A program made the position numbers and the translations under genes. Under the pieces are notes generated by a model. It had not been told where the DNA came from and searched no databases. It was given only the letters and a program-made list of their open reading frames with translations. Source: Fontivita pretiosa (GTDB lineage Bacteria > Planctomycetota > Phycisphaerae > Tepidisphaerales > Tepidisphaeraceae). From it: DNA of 64,000 nucleotides. How positions within the stretch are numbered: the first letter of the stretch is position 1; each line of letters begins with the position of its first letter. The stretch is taken from the NCBI RefSeq assembly GCF_050410795.1, contig NZ_CP191258.1:4216001-4280000 (forward strand). The letters run 5' to 3'. Positions 36,416 through 45,580 of this stretch are shown piece after piece.

Positions 36416-37362
36416 TGCTGCTGCTGTCGATATCGGTGCACCTTCATCCGCTTCAGTGGATGCTGCTGGGGCTGGCGGCGGTGTTTGTGGCATTGCTGCC
36501 GATCTCGCGCAAGCTCGCCTGGCAGTATGCCCGCTTCACCACCCTGGCGATCGTCGGCACGATCATGCTGCTGCCGTTCGTGTGGCTGATCTGCGCCGCC
36601 TTCAAGGACAAGGACGTGCTCAACGAGTACATGTTCCTGCCCCCGCCGTCCAAAATCTCGTCAAAAACGGTCAACACCGGCAACTTCCGCACGCTGTTTG
36701 CCGACAAGCAGACCATCCAGGGTCCGGTGAACTTCTGGCGATATGTGGCCAACTCGATCTTCCTGGCGTCGGCGGGAACGTTCGTCTCGATGGTCTTCAG
36801 CTCGATGGGCGGCTACGCGCTGGCCAAATACCGCTTCCGCGGCAGGATTCCGCTGGTCACGTTCATGCTCGCCTCGCTGACCATTCCCGGCGTGGTGCTG
36901 CTGGCGCCCAACTTCGAGATCATCTGGCGGCTGGGTTGGATGGATTCGTACCTTGCGCTTCTGGTTCCCGGTTGCGTCAGCGTGTTCGGAATCTTCCTGT
37001 ACCGCCAGGCGATGCTCGGCGTGCCGGATGATCTGATCGAGGCCGGGCGGATCGACGGCTGCGGGGAGTTTCGCATCTACCTGACACTGGTGATGCCGCT
37101 GGTTCGTCCGATGACCGGCGCGTTCTGCCTGATCAGCTTTTTGGGTTCATGGAACTCATTTTTGGCCCCCAACATCTATCTTCAGACCCAGAGCAAGCTG
37201 ACGCTGCCGGTGGTGCTCAACCAGTACATTGGCGAGTACAATCAGCAATACGGGGTGTTTCTCGCGGGCACATTGCTGGCGATCATCCCGCCGGCGGTGC
37301 TGTTCTTCTCGCTACAGCGCGAGTTCATCAGCGGCCTGACCAGCGGCGCGGTCAAACAATGA
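36412..37362 (+). CDS. Sugar ABC transporter permease (MalG/UgpE type)
   Basis: This 316-residue partner permease has about seven spans. Its EAA loop is LIEAGRIDGCGEFRIYLTLV. The ATG at 36412 overlaps the upstream TGA (ATGATGA context). No ATP-binding gene follows, so the importer probably borrows a shared MsmK-like ATPase encoded elsewhere, as many sugar systems do. Confidence 0.9.
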   Translation: MMLLLSISVHLHPLQWMLLGLAAVFVALLPISRKLAWQYARFTTLAIVGTIMLLPFVWLICAAFKDKDVLNEYMFLPPPSKISSKTVNTGNFRTLFADKQTIQGPVNFWRYVANSIFLASAGTFVSMVFSSMGGYALAKYRFRGRIPLVTFMLASLTIPGVVLLAPNFEIIWRLGWMDSYLALLVPGCVSVFGIFLYRQAMLGVPDDLIEAGRIDGCGEFRIYLTLVMPLVRPMTGAFCLISFLGSWNSFLAPNIYLQTQSKLTLPVVLNQYIGEYNQQYGVFLAGTLLAIIPPAVLFFSLQREFISGLTSGAVKQ

Positions 37363-37450
37363 TCTGGCCGCTTGTGCTTGCCTGAAGAATCGCGCCGCGA
37401 CGGACAGCAGCGGTTGGCGTGGCTGGCGGCCTGTTGCATCCGGAGGCATC

Positions 37451-38500
37451 ATGTTCATTGCTCCGCTTGTTTGGATCCTGTGCATGGCAGAGCTCACGAC
37501 GCCGCCAACCACACTTCCGGCCAGCATGCAGGCGATTTGCATTCGCCAGCCTGGCGGGCCGGAGGTGCTGCGACTGGAACAGTTGCCGCTGCCTGTGCCC
37601 GGGCCCGGGCAGATGCTGGTGCGCGTGCATGCCGCGGCGGTCAATCCGATCGACTGGCGAATCCGCTCCAGCGGCAGGCGTCTGTCCGGCGATGCCGGAC
37701 CCTACGTGCCCGGCTTTGATCTCAGCGGGGTTGTCGTCAGCATCGGCCCGCAGGTCAGCCGATTCAAACCCGGCGATGAAATCTTCGCCATGCTGGATCT
37801 GCGCCGCGGCGGCGCGTACGCCGAGTATGCCGTCGTCAGCGAGTCCGAAGCGGCGGGCAAACCCGCAAGCGCTTCGTTTCTCCAGGCCGCCGCCGTGCCT
37901 CTGGTTGCACTGACCGCCTGGCAGGCGCTGTTCGACACCGCCGCACTCCAGCCGGGACAGACCATCCTGATTCACGGCGGCGCCGGGGGTGTCGGCTCGA
38001 TGGCGGTGCAACTGGCCAAATGGAAGGGGGCAACGGTCATCGCTACGGCGTCGGCGGGCAATCACGAGTTTCTGCGCTCGATAGGCGCCGACCGGGTAAT
38101 CGACTATCGCACCGAGCGATTCGAGCAGATCGTCCGTGACGTGGACGTGGTGCTGGACACGGTCGGCGGGGATACGCAGACGCGGTCGTTTCAGGTGCTT
38201 CGTCGCGGGGGGATTCTGGTGTCGATCGTCGGCCCGCCGTCGCGGAAGCTGGCCGAGGAGGCGGGCGTGCGCGTCGCGTCGATTCTGGTGCGGCCGGACT
38301 TCAGGCAGCTTGCACAGATTGCGCAACTGATCGACGCCGGACAGATCAAGCCGGTGGTGAGCCACGTTTTTCCTCTGAGCCAGGCCGCCGCCGCTCATCA
38401 GCAGAGCGAAACGCGTCACACTCGCGGCAAGATCGTGCTGGAGATTGTCGCGGACAAGCCGCAGCCCGCCACCGCGCCGGCCGCGACCGGCGCGCCGTGA
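37451..38500 (+). CDS. Zinc-type alcohol dehydrogenase-like/quinone oxidoreductase with hydrophobic leader
   Basis: This 349-residue medium-chain dehydrogenase has GroES-like start AICIRQPGGPEVLRLEQLPL, PGFDLSGVVVSIG, and the cofactor motif GGAGGVGSMAVQLAKWKGA. Zinc-binding Cys residues are absent, as in NADPH:quinone oxidoreductases. An unusual leader, MFIAPLVWILCMAEL, precedes the fold; ggagg at 37442-37446 supports that start, so membrane attachment or export is possible. A Pro/Ala tail ends the protein. Confidence 0.87.
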   Translation: MFIAPLVWILCMAELTTPPTTLPASMQAICIRQPGGPEVLRLEQLPLPVPGPGQMLVRVHAAAVNPIDWRIRSSGRRLSGDAGPYVPGFDLSGVVVSIGPQVSRFKPGDEIFAMLDLRRGGAYAEYAVVSESEAAGKPASASFLQAAAVPLVALTAWQALFDTAALQPGQTILIHGGAGGVGSMAVQLAKWKGATVIATASAGNHEFLRSIGADRVIDYRTERFEQIVRDVDVVLDTVGGDTQTRSFQVLRRGGILVSIVGPPSRKLAEEAGVRVASILVRPDFRQLAQIAQLIDAGQIKPVVSHVFPLSQAAAAHQQSETRHTRGKIVLEIVADKPQPATAPAATGAP

Positions 38501-38537
38501 TTTTCCCCGGCTCAGGCCGGCGCGTAGAATCGTGTCT

Positions 38538-39539
38538 ATGGCCGAATCACAGACGAGCGGATCTGCGGTGGAAAAGATCGTGATCGTGGGGTCGGGTCCT
38601 GCGGCGTGGACGTGCGCGATCTACGCCGCCCGGGCGAGCCTGAACCCACTGGTTTTCGAGGGAGCGATTTCCGAGGAAAACCGCCTGCGCGGCACCTTAC
38701 CCCTGGGACAGCTCAATCTCACCACCGAAGTCGAGAACTTTCCCGGATTTCCCGAGGGTGTGTCCGGTCCGGAACTGATGCTGCGAATGCGTCGGCAATC
38801 GGAGCGTTACGGCACGCGGGTCATCACCGAAGACGTGGTCTCGGTGGATCTGAGCCGCCGGCCATTCGTCGTGACCGATTCTGCCGGAAAATCGGTGCAG
38901 ACGCATGCGCTGGTGGTAGCCACCGGCGCCAGCGCGAACTATCTGGGTCTGGCCAGCGAAGAGCGGTTCAAGAACCGTGGTGTTTCGGCGTGCGCGGTGT
39001 GCGACGGGGCGCTGCCGCGGTTCCGCAACCGCCCGTTGGTGGTGGTGGGCGGGGGGGACTCGGCGGCCGAAGAGGCCATCTATCTCACCAGGTTCGCCAG
39101 CGTCGTGTATCTGGTGCATCGCCGCGACACGCTGCGGGCATCGAAGGTGATGGCCGAGCGGCTGCTGAGCAATCCGAAGGTCAAGCCGATCTGGAACAGC
39201 GTGGTGGAGGAAGTGCTGGGCGACGATGAGCGAGGTGTGACCGGTGTGCGCGTGAAGAACCTGCAAACCGGCCAGACGCTTACGCTCGAGGCGTCGGGCA
39301 TGTTCGTGGCGATCGGACACACGCCCAATACCCGCTTCCTGAACAACCAGGTGCAGGTTGATGCGAAAGGTTTCATTGTGCTGAAGGATCCGTTTCGCAC
39401 GACGACCAGCGTTGAAGGCGTGTTCGCCGCTGGCGATGTGGCGGACCCGATCTACAAGCAGGCGGTCACCGCCGCCGGGATGGGCTGCAAGGCGGCGCTG
39501 GACGCGGAGCGGTGGCTCGCCGCTCAGGGGATACACTGA
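38538..39539 (+). CDS. trxB: Thioredoxin reductase
   Basis: This 333-residue flavoenzyme reduces thioredoxin with NADPH. It has the FAD motif GSGPAAWTCAIYAARA (18-33), the redox pair ACAVCDGALP (Cys152, Cys155), an NADPH motif VVVGGGDSAAEEA, and the final FAD contact VFAAGDVAD. Length matches low-molecular-weight TrxB. The ATG at 38538 begins a short acidic leader before the fold. It ends 16 bases before rnpA, so the genes are probably co-transcribed. Confidence 0.95.
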   Translation: MAESQTSGSAVEKIVIVGSGPAAWTCAIYAARASLNPLVFEGAISEENRLRGTLPLGQLNLTTEVENFPGFPEGVSGPELMLRMRRQSERYGTRVITEDVVSVDLSRRPFVVTDSAGKSVQTHALVVATGASANYLGLASEERFKNRGVSACAVCDGALPRFRNRPLVVVGGGDSAAEEAIYLTRFASVVYLVHRRDTLRASKVMAERLLSNPKVKPIWNSVVEEVLGDDERGVTGVRVKNLQTGQTLTLEASGMFVAIGHTPNTRFLNNQVQVDAKGFIVLKDPFRTTTSVEGVFAAGDVADPIYKQAVTAAGMGCKAALDAERWLAAQGIH

Positions 39540-39555
39540 GGCACGGCTTCTGCTC

Positions 39556-39951
39556 ATGACGACCCGATACACGTTTCCGCGGTCGCGCCGCCTGGGGGGA
39601 AGAAACACGTTCAAGGCCATACGTGATCGCGGAGTGCGGGAGTCCCGCGGGCCGCTGACACTCTGGGCGGTCCGCAATGACCTGGGCCACCATCGACTGG
39701 GTATCAGCATCGGGCGGCATGTCGGCACTGCGGTGAGACGCAACCGGATCAAGCGATTGCTGCGCGAGAGCTTTCGATTGATGCAGCATGATATCCCGGA
39801 CGGCTACGACATCGTGATCGCCGTTCGACGCCACGAGCCGATGATCCTTGCGGAATACCAGAAGCTGCTGTCGGCGATGCTTCTGAAGGCGCACGCCAGG
39901 CTCTCGCGCCACACGCCTCACGCTTCGCCTGGTACGGGAGAGAAAAAGTAG
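39556..39951 (+). CDS. rnpA: Ribonuclease P protein component
   Basis: This 131-residue basic protein helps the RNase P RNA remove 5' leaders from pre-tRNAs. It has YTFPRSRRLGGRNTFKAI at the start and the family signature RRNRIKRLLRESFR. The usual partner rpmH is not upstream; trxB takes its place. yidD follows after 16 bases. The ATG at 39556 matches the family N-terminus. Confidence 0.93.
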   Translation: MTTRYTFPRSRRLGGRNTFKAIRDRGVRESRGPLTLWAVRNDLGHHRLGISIGRHVGTAVRRNRIKRLLRESFRLMQHDIPDGYDIVIAVRRHEPMILAEYQKLLSAMLLKAHARLSRHTPHASPGTGEKK

Positions 39952-39967
39952 ACAGCTATGGCACGTA

Positions 39968-40198
39968 TTGGCGACTTCATCCTTTGATGCTGTGCGCTGG
40001 ATGCTGATCCAACTCGTGTTGATGTACCGGGCGACGCTCGGGCAGTTCATGGGCGGCCACTGCCGGTTTCAGCCGACGTGCAGCCAGTACGCGATCGACG
40101 CGATCAACAAGTATGGTGCGCTGCGCGGCGTGTGGCGGGCGATCAAGCGAATCGCCCGCTGCCATCCCTTCGGCGGCGGCGGCTATGATCCGGCGTAG
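39968..40198 (+). CDS. yidD: Membrane protein insertion efficiency factor YidD
   Basis: This 76-residue protein has the family core CRFQPTCSQYAIDAINKYGA and the end RCHPFGGGGYDPA, with three conserved Cys. YidD aids YidC/Sec-dependent membrane insertion. The start is uncertain: TTG at 39968 gives the full amphipathic N-terminal helix; ATG at 40001 would shorten it by 11 residues. A separate ATG at 39958 leads only to a nine-residue frame. yidC is not in the window. Confidence 0.9.
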   Translation: MATSSFDAVRWMLIQLVLMYRATLGQFMGGHCRFQPTCSQYAIDAINKYGALRGVWRAIKRIARCHPFGGGGYDPA

Positions 40199-40199
40199 G

Positions 40200-40826
40200 T
40201 CAGGCACTGGCCTGACTGCGATTGCGATACAGCTCGGGATCGACCGCGGCGATCATCCCGGACTGATCAAGATTCATGCCGAGAAAGTAGCTGATCCGGG
40301 CGGCGTGTTCGGCGGGGTCGGCGATGAGCTGATGGTACCACACCTCGATCATTCGGAAGTTCGGCTGCGCCTGCACCCACTGCCTGACCTGATTCACCTG
40401 CGTCTGAAACGTTCTGGCCAGAATCGCGTCGCTCAATCCGCCGCCTGACTTGCCCGCGTCAGCCAGCATTTTGCGTTGCGAGATGAGCACCTCCTCGATG
40501 CGACGGTGCATGAAGATGAGCTGGTAATGCCGATTCGGTGGGAGGTTCGGCACAAGCAGATGCACCATCTTCACCGCCTTGCCATGGGCCTGGTCCAGCC
40601 ACGATTGGTCGGTTTGGATTCGCTTGACCGGTTCGTACTCGAAATAGCCGCGCGGATTGTGCGCGTCTGGTTGACGAATGCCGTCGGTCAGGACCGGCAT
40701 TCCGCCGGCATCCAGCATCTGCATCATCAGGCTGGTTCCGGAACGGGGCAGTCCGGAAACGATCGTAATCGGCAGTTGCTGCAAGAGCTGGCTGTACTGG
40801 CTTGACGAAAATGGAGGATTTGACAT
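40200..40826 (-). CDS. Sulfotransferase-family protein
   Basis: This 208-residue protein has the PAPS-binding P-loop VSGLPRSGTSLMMQML (Gly25-Ser32). A second contact region is less clear. It has RGYFEYEPVKRI and FMHRRIEEVLISQRKML, typical of bacterial sulfotransferase-like proteins. It might sulfate a polysaccharide or small molecule, which would suit a marine-type or biofilm planctomycete, but the acceptor is unknown. Its stop nearly abuts that of yidD, so the genes converge. No ribosome binding site was seen at the ATG at 40826. Confidence 0.82.
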   Translation of the reverse strand: MSNPPFSSSQYSQLLQQLPITIVSGLPRSGTSLMMQMLDAGGMPVLTDGIRQPDAHNPRGYFEYEPVKRIQTDQSWLDQAHGKAVKMVHLLVPNLPPNRHYQLIFMHRRIEEVLISQRKMLADAGKSGGGLSDAILARTFQTQVNQVRQWVQAQPNFRMIEVWYHQLIADPAEHAARISYFLGMNLDQSGMIAAVDPELYRNRSQASA

Positions 40827-40964
40827 GGGTAAACTTGCGCGACCGGCCGAGCGACAGTGGCGAATTCCGCCTTGACCATGCTCAGGAAAAGCATAGATTC
40901 TGCAAAGCCTGCTCGCAACGAGTCGTTCCTGCGATGACCTCCGCCACGGAGAGGAGATTGAACA

Positions 40965-41792
40965 ATGGATCAGAACGTGGGTGCAGCTTCCGAGTCGCAG
41001 CGTTACCGCCGGCGTGCTGATGTTCCAGGCTCGCTTCAGAAGCGGGTGGACAGGCATCTGCTGGCTTGCGCGGCGGCGACGGCACTGAGCGCCGCCGGCG
41101 AGCAGGCGCAGGCGGCCATCCAGTACAGCGGCCTGCTCGACTTGCCGGTGGATGCAACCCGCTCCTCGGGCATTTACATCGATGTGGACGGGCTTCTGAC
41201 CGATCGCCCGCCTCCAAGCAATCCCCAGCAGGGCACGATCCTCTCGGCCTGGGATCTGAACATCTTCAACGTCAACTTCAGCGACCCGCAGGAACAGGGC
41301 AAGGGGGTATTTCTGTACACGCCGGCGGCGCGACCGGCGGCGGCGATGGGCAACAAATCCGGCGACGGCGCTTATGCCTACGTCAGCAGGCTGGGAGCGG
41401 GCGTGACCGTCGGCCCGGCTGGCCCGTTCATCTCTCCGCCGCCTCCCACGGGCTTTGCCTATCCGTTCTTCACCTATTCCGACGCAACTCCACCAGATCA
41501 ATACCCGTTGCCGGGCGTGCAATGGTCTGGCGGGGTGACCAACGGGTTCATGGGTTTCCGCTTCACGGCGGCGGACAATCAGACCCACTTCGGCTGGGCG
41601 AGATTGAACATTGGCACCCGGGCGCAGAATCACCAGATCGTGCTGCGCGACTTTGCATGGGAGACTTCGCCGAACACTCCCATCGCCACCGGAGCGATTC
41701 CCGAGCCGTCGCTCGCCACGGCGCTGGGATTCCTGGCGCTGGGCGCGGCGGGTATTCGCCCGACGCGGCGCTTGCGGGAGTTGCAGCGGTGA
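40965..41792 (+). CDS. PEP-CTERM surface protein of unknown function
   Basis: This 275-residue protein has a late signal peptide (about 30-50, HLLACAAATALSAAGEQAQA) after a charged leader, and ends AIPEPSLATALGFLALGAAG followed by IRPTRRLRE, a canonical PEP-CTERM sorting signal. The body includes GFRFTAADNQTHFGWARLNI, seen in many PEP-CTERM proteins of unknown role. ggagagg at about 40948-40954 is a good ribosome binding site. It is divergent from the sulfotransferase. Confidence 0.82.
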   Translation: MDQNVGAASESQRYRRRADVPGSLQKRVDRHLLACAAATALSAAGEQAQAAIQYSGLLDLPVDATRSSGIYIDVDGLLTDRPPPSNPQQGTILSAWDLNIFNVNFSDPQEQGKGVFLYTPAARPAAAMGNKSGDGAYAYVSRLGAGVTVGPAGPFISPPPPTGFAYPFFTYSDATPPDQYPLPGVQWSGGVTNGFMGFRFTAADNQTHFGWARLNIGTRAQNHQIVLRDFAWETSPNTPIATGAIPEPSLATALGFLALGAAGIRPTRRLRELQR

Positions 41793-41860
41793 CCTGCGAG
41801 CGAACCGTGGTTTGATTCTTGCCGCCTCATGCCGCGTTGCCGCGGTAAGCCCGCCTTGCC

Positions 41861-43888
41861 ATGGGCACACGCCTCGCAAAGAAAGTGTTGCTGATCGGCT
41901 GGGACGCCGCCGACTGGCAGATCATCGAGCCGATGCTGTCGGCCGGGCTGCTGCCGAGCCTGGATGGGCTGATCAGAAACGGGGTGATGGGGAACCTGGC
42001 GACCCTCAAGCCGGTGATCTCGCCGATTTTGTGGACCTCCATCGCCACGGGCAAGCGCGCCGACAAACATGGCATCCTGGGCTTTTTGGAACCCAGACCC
42101 GACGGCTGCGGCGTGCAACCGGTCTCCAGCACTTCGCGCAAGACCAAGGCCATCTGGAACATCCTTACTCAGAATGGGCTGACCTCGAACGTGGTGGGCT
42201 GGTACGCCTCGCACCCGGCCGAGCCGATTGCCGGAGTGTGTGTCTCGGAGCATTTTGCCCGGGTGCAGGGTCGGTGTGAGCATCCCGAGCCACCGCCGCC
42301 GGGGTGGATCCATCCGTCGCGGCTTGCGGAGGAGCTTGTCGAGCTGCGGCTGCACCCGGAGGAGCTGGGTGCGGCGCACCTGGCGCCATTCGTGCCGACC
42401 ATTGGCGAGCTGCAACCGCATGAGACACCGCCGGTCACCGGGCTGCGCACCGTGCTTGCCCGCTGCGCCAGTACCCACGCGGCGTTTACCTGGTTGCTGG
42501 AGCATCAGCCGTGGGACTTCGCCGCCGTGTACTACGAGGCGATCGATCACGTCTGCCACGCGTTCATGAAGTATCACCCGCCGAAGATGCCGCACATCCG
42601 TCAGGAGTTGTTCGATCGCTACAAAGGCTGCGTCAGTGGCATCTATCGCTTTCATGACATGATGCTTCAGCGGCTGCTTCAGCTTGCCGGCGAGGATGCG
42701 ACGGTCATGATCGTTTCGGATCATGGCTTTTTGAGCGATCACCTTCGCCCGGTGGAAACGTCCGACAGACCCATTGGCCCGGAGGGCTGGCACCGGCACC
42801 ACGGGGTTTTTGTGCTCAGTGGTCCGGGGATCAGACGTGACGAACGCATCTACGGAGCGACGATCCTGGATATCGCGCCGACGATCCTGACGCTGTTGGG
42901 AGTCGGGGTCGGTTCCGACATGGATGGCAAGGTGCTGGTGCAGTGTTTCGATCAACCGCCGCAAGTAACCCACGTTGAAAGCTGGGATCGAGTGCCCGGG
43001 GAGGCGGGGATGCATCCGCCGGACCTGCGCGTGGATCCTTTCGAGCAGCAGGCGGCGATCCGACAGCTCATCGACCTGGGCTACATTCAAGATCCCGGCG
43101 CCGACAGGCAGCAAGTCATCCGCCGCGTCATCAACGAGGCGCGTTACAACCTGGCCAGCGTGCATATCGAGGCGGGGCGAGTGGCACAGGCGGCGAGCAT
43201 CCTGGAAGATTTGCATGGCAACGACCCGGCGGACGTGCGCTTTACGCTGCTGCTGGCCCAATGCTGCGTGCTGCTGGATCGCCGTGATCGGGCCAGACAA
43301 CTGATCAACTCCATTGCCAATCCCGGCGCCAATGCTGCGCAGATGCAGCTTTTGCTGGCAACGATCGATCTGGCCGAAGGAAACTGCGCCGAAGCGCTGC
43401 GGCGGCTGATGCTGGCCGAGCAGGCGGAGCCGCGACTGCCCAACCTGCACATCCAGATCGGCAGCGTCTACGCCCGACAACGCCGTTGGGACGACGCCGA
43501 GCGCGCCTTCCGCAGGGCCATCGAGATCGATGCCGATGCGGCGATGGCACATTACGGACTGGGCATCGCCGCCCTGCACCAGCGCCGCGACGAACAGGCC
43601 GCCGAGCATCTTCTTCGCGCCGTCGGTCTGATGCACTACTTCCCGCGCGCCCATTTCATGCTTGGCGTGGCGCTGTCCAGGCTGGGTTGGTACGACCGCG
43701 CCGCCAGGGCTATTGGCGTCGCTGTGTCGATGCGGCCCAACATGCCCATCGCCCATCGGTATCTGGCGGCGCTGTACGCGAAGCTGGGAGATGCCGAGCT
43801 GGCCCTGCACCACCGTCGAAAGGCGCAGCATCTGCTCGAGCTGGCGGCGGGAAAGCAACCTCCGCAGACGCAGTCTCCGGCGGCGTGA
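41861..43888 (+). CDS. Alkaline-phosphatase-superfamily phosphodiesterase fused to TPR repeats
   Basis: This 675-residue cytoplasmic protein has a type I phosphodiesterase/nucleotide-pyrophosphatase domain at about 5-390. Landmarks are KVLLIGWDAADWQII, ISPILWTSIATGKRADKHGI around the likely nucleophile, YYEAIDHVCHAF, MIVSDHGF and WHRHHGVFVLSGPG. These supply the Asp and His ligands of a two-metal site. From about residue 425 to 660 it has TPR repeats (RRWDDAERAFRRAIEIDADA is the clearest). No signal peptide is seen. Substrate unknown; the TPR part suggests a protein partner. Confidence 0.88.
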   Translation: MGTRLAKKVLLIGWDAADWQIIEPMLSAGLLPSLDGLIRNGVMGNLATLKPVISPILWTSIATGKRADKHGILGFLEPRPDGCGVQPVSSTSRKTKAIWNILTQNGLTSNVVGWYASHPAEPIAGVCVSEHFARVQGRCEHPEPPPPGWIHPSRLAEELVELRLHPEELGAAHLAPFVPTIGELQPHETPPVTGLRTVLARCASTHAAFTWLLEHQPWDFAAVYYEAIDHVCHAFMKYHPPKMPHIRQELFDRYKGCVSGIYRFHDMMLQRLLQLAGEDATVMIVSDHGFLSDHLRPVETSDRPIGPEGWHRHHGVFVLSGPGIRRDERIYGATILDIAPTILTLLGVGVGSDMDGKVLVQCFDQPPQVTHVESWDRVPGEAGMHPPDLRVDPFEQQAAIRQLIDLGYIQDPGADRQQVIRRVINEARYNLASVHIEAGRVAQAASILEDLHGNDPADVRFTLLLAQCCVLLDRRDRARQLINSIANPGANAAQMQLLLATIDLAEGNCAEALRRLMLAEQAEPRLPNLHIQIGSVYARQRRWDDAERAFRRAIEIDADAAMAHYGLGIAALHQRRDEQAAEHLLRAVGLMHYFPRAHFMLGVALSRLGWYDRAARAIGVAVSMRPNMPIAHRYLAALYAKLGDAELALHHRRKAQHLLELAAGKQPPQTQSPAA

Positions 43889-43940
43889 TCCAGGCGCGAG
43901 TGCTGCGCGCCAGATCAATTACGGCCAGTCGATTGTGTTT

Positions 43941-44873
43941 TCAGAGAATCTGCGCCAGGTCGGCGCGCATCTGATTGACCGCCTCGATGACGCAGCGTTC
44001 CCATCCCTGAGCCGCCAGGGCGGCATACTTCGGGTCGCGATGCGCGTAAAGGATGCTTCTGCTGGCCGAGACGATCGCTCCCTTGCCGTCGATGAATGCG
44101 GCACGGGTCATCTGCGCGGTGGCGCCCTGAGTGCCGTATCCGGGCAGCAGGAAGATGGATTTGGGCAGCCGCGCCCGCAGGCTGGACATGGTCTGCACCT
44201 GGGTGGCGCCCACGACCGCGCCCAGCCGGCTGAAGCCGCTGATCCCGCAGCCGCACGCCTGGGCCATCGGAGCCAGCACGTCCGCCAGCATCTCCGACCA
44301 CGTGCGTCCGTCGGCCAGCTTTACGTCCTGCGTCACGGCCGATCCCGGATTGCTGGTGCGGACCAGCACAAACAACCCCTTGTTGTACTCGCGCGCGGCG
44401 TCGATGAACGGCTCCAGCGAATCCGGCCCCAACAGCGGGTTGACCGTGATTGCGTCGGGCGTGACGGTGTCCTCCAGCTCGGTGAAGCTCGTGTCCGCAA
44501 GATGCGCCGCCGCATACGCCTCGCTGGTTGATCCGATGTCCCCGCGCTTCACGTCGCCGATCACAATCAGGCCGAGCTGTTTGGCCTCGTGGATCAGCTC
44601 GTAGTACGCCTCGACACCCTCCCACAGATATTTCTCAAAGTAGGCCGACTGGAACTTCACGCACGGCGCCAGCGGGGCGACGATCTGAAGGACCTTGGTT
44701 GTGAAGGCGAAGATGGCGTCGATGCAGCCATCCAGATCGTTGGGGTCGCGCCGGGTGGCGTCGCCCGCGATCGCGTCGGGAAGCATCTCATAAATCGGGT
44801 CGATCCCGACACAGATCGGCGAGCCCTTGCGGGCGATGGCGTCGAGCAGGCGATCGGCAAAGTGATCCGACAT
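43941..44873 (-). CDS. pyrF: Orotidine 5'-phosphate decarboxylase, type 2
   Basis: This 310-residue enzyme makes UMP from OMP in pyrimidine synthesis. CVGIDP at 21-26, VKFQSAYFE at 72-80 and IGDVKRGDIGST (Asp107, Lys109, Asp112) form the catalytic Asp-Lys-Asp set. The longer length is that of the type 2 family found in actinobacteria, cyanobacteria and planctomycetes. Its ATG overlaps the stop of the ClpN-domain gene (TGATG), so the two are coupled. Confidence 0.95.
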   Translation of the reverse strand: MSDHFADRLLDAIARKGSPICVGIDPIYEMLPDAIAGDATRRDPNDLDGCIDAIFAFTTKVLQIVAPLAPCVKFQSAYFEKYLWEGVEAYYELIHEAKQLGLIVIGDVKRGDIGSTSEAYAAAHLADTSFTELEDTVTPDAITVNPLLGPDSLEPFIDAAREYNKGLFVLVRTSNPGSAVTQDVKLADGRTWSEMLADVLAPMAQACGCGISGFSRLGAVVGATQVQTMSSLRARLPKSIFLLPGYGTQGATAQMTRAAFIDGKGAIVSASRSILYAHRDPKYAALAAQGWERCVIEAVNQMRADLAQIL

Positions 44874-45322
44874 CAGGGTTCCGGTTCGGCCGGCTTTTCG
44901 CTCAGCGCGGCGATCAGGGCATCCACATCCGCGCCGGATTCGCGCAGCGCAGTGATGAAAGGCGAGCCTTTGTCTTCCAGCAGCGCCAGCAGCAGGATCC
45001 GAGTCGAGACTTTCGGCTCATGCAGGGAGCGGCTCAGCACGATCGCCGAATTGATCGCCCGCTGCGCCTTGGGCGACATCGGCAACGCGCCGGTGACCAC
45101 CGGCGCGGTCTCGGAGTACGGCATCACCGCCAGCATGTCGGACCGAACCGCCTCACGGTCGATGCGCTGCATGTTCAGCACCCGCGACACCTGGCAGCCG
45201 TGGCTCTTGAGCAATGCCAGCACCATGTGTTCGGTCCCGACAAACTCCTGGTTGAGCGCCCGAGCCTCCGCCTGGGCCTGATCCAATGCCTTGCGGGCGC
45301 ATTCGGTAAGCTGAGGCTGCAT
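44873..45322 (-). CDS. Stand-alone Clp N-terminal-domain protein
   Basis: This 149-residue protein consists of a double Clp-N repeat: ARKALDQAQAEARALNQEFV with GTEHMVLALL, and KAQRAINSAIVLSRSL with VSTRILLLALLEDKGS. It has no ATPase. Such proteins (ClpS-unrelated, ClpN-like) may act as adaptors or decoys for ClpC-type unfoldases, though function is unproven. The ATG at 45322 has GGAGG on the coding strand at 45328-45332. It is coupled to pyrF. Confidence 0.88.
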   Translation of the reverse strand: MQPQLTECARKALDQAQAEARALNQEFVGTEHMVLALLKSHGCQVSRVLNMQRIDREAVRSDMLAVMPYSETAPVVTGALPMSPKAQRAINSAIVLSRSLHEPKVSTRILLLALLEDKGSPFITALRESGADVDALIAALSEKPAEPEP

Positions 45323-45580
45323 GGGACCTCCGGTCTGTGAACACGCCGAGATGGCGGGGATGGCACACCGCGAGTCGCACTGCCAGCCCTTGGGCCTCAG
45401 CAAGGCGCCCGCCGCTCGTGGCGCGCCGGCCATAACTGACATGCGCGAACAAACATCCCCCCGGCGCAGCGCCCGGCCGAAACACCGAACCACGAGCGGC
45501 GAGCCGCCAGGCCGCCGGATTCCCGCACGCATACCACCACGCGGCTCAATCCGTGCCAGTGCCCGGCTCGCCCGCAGCGG

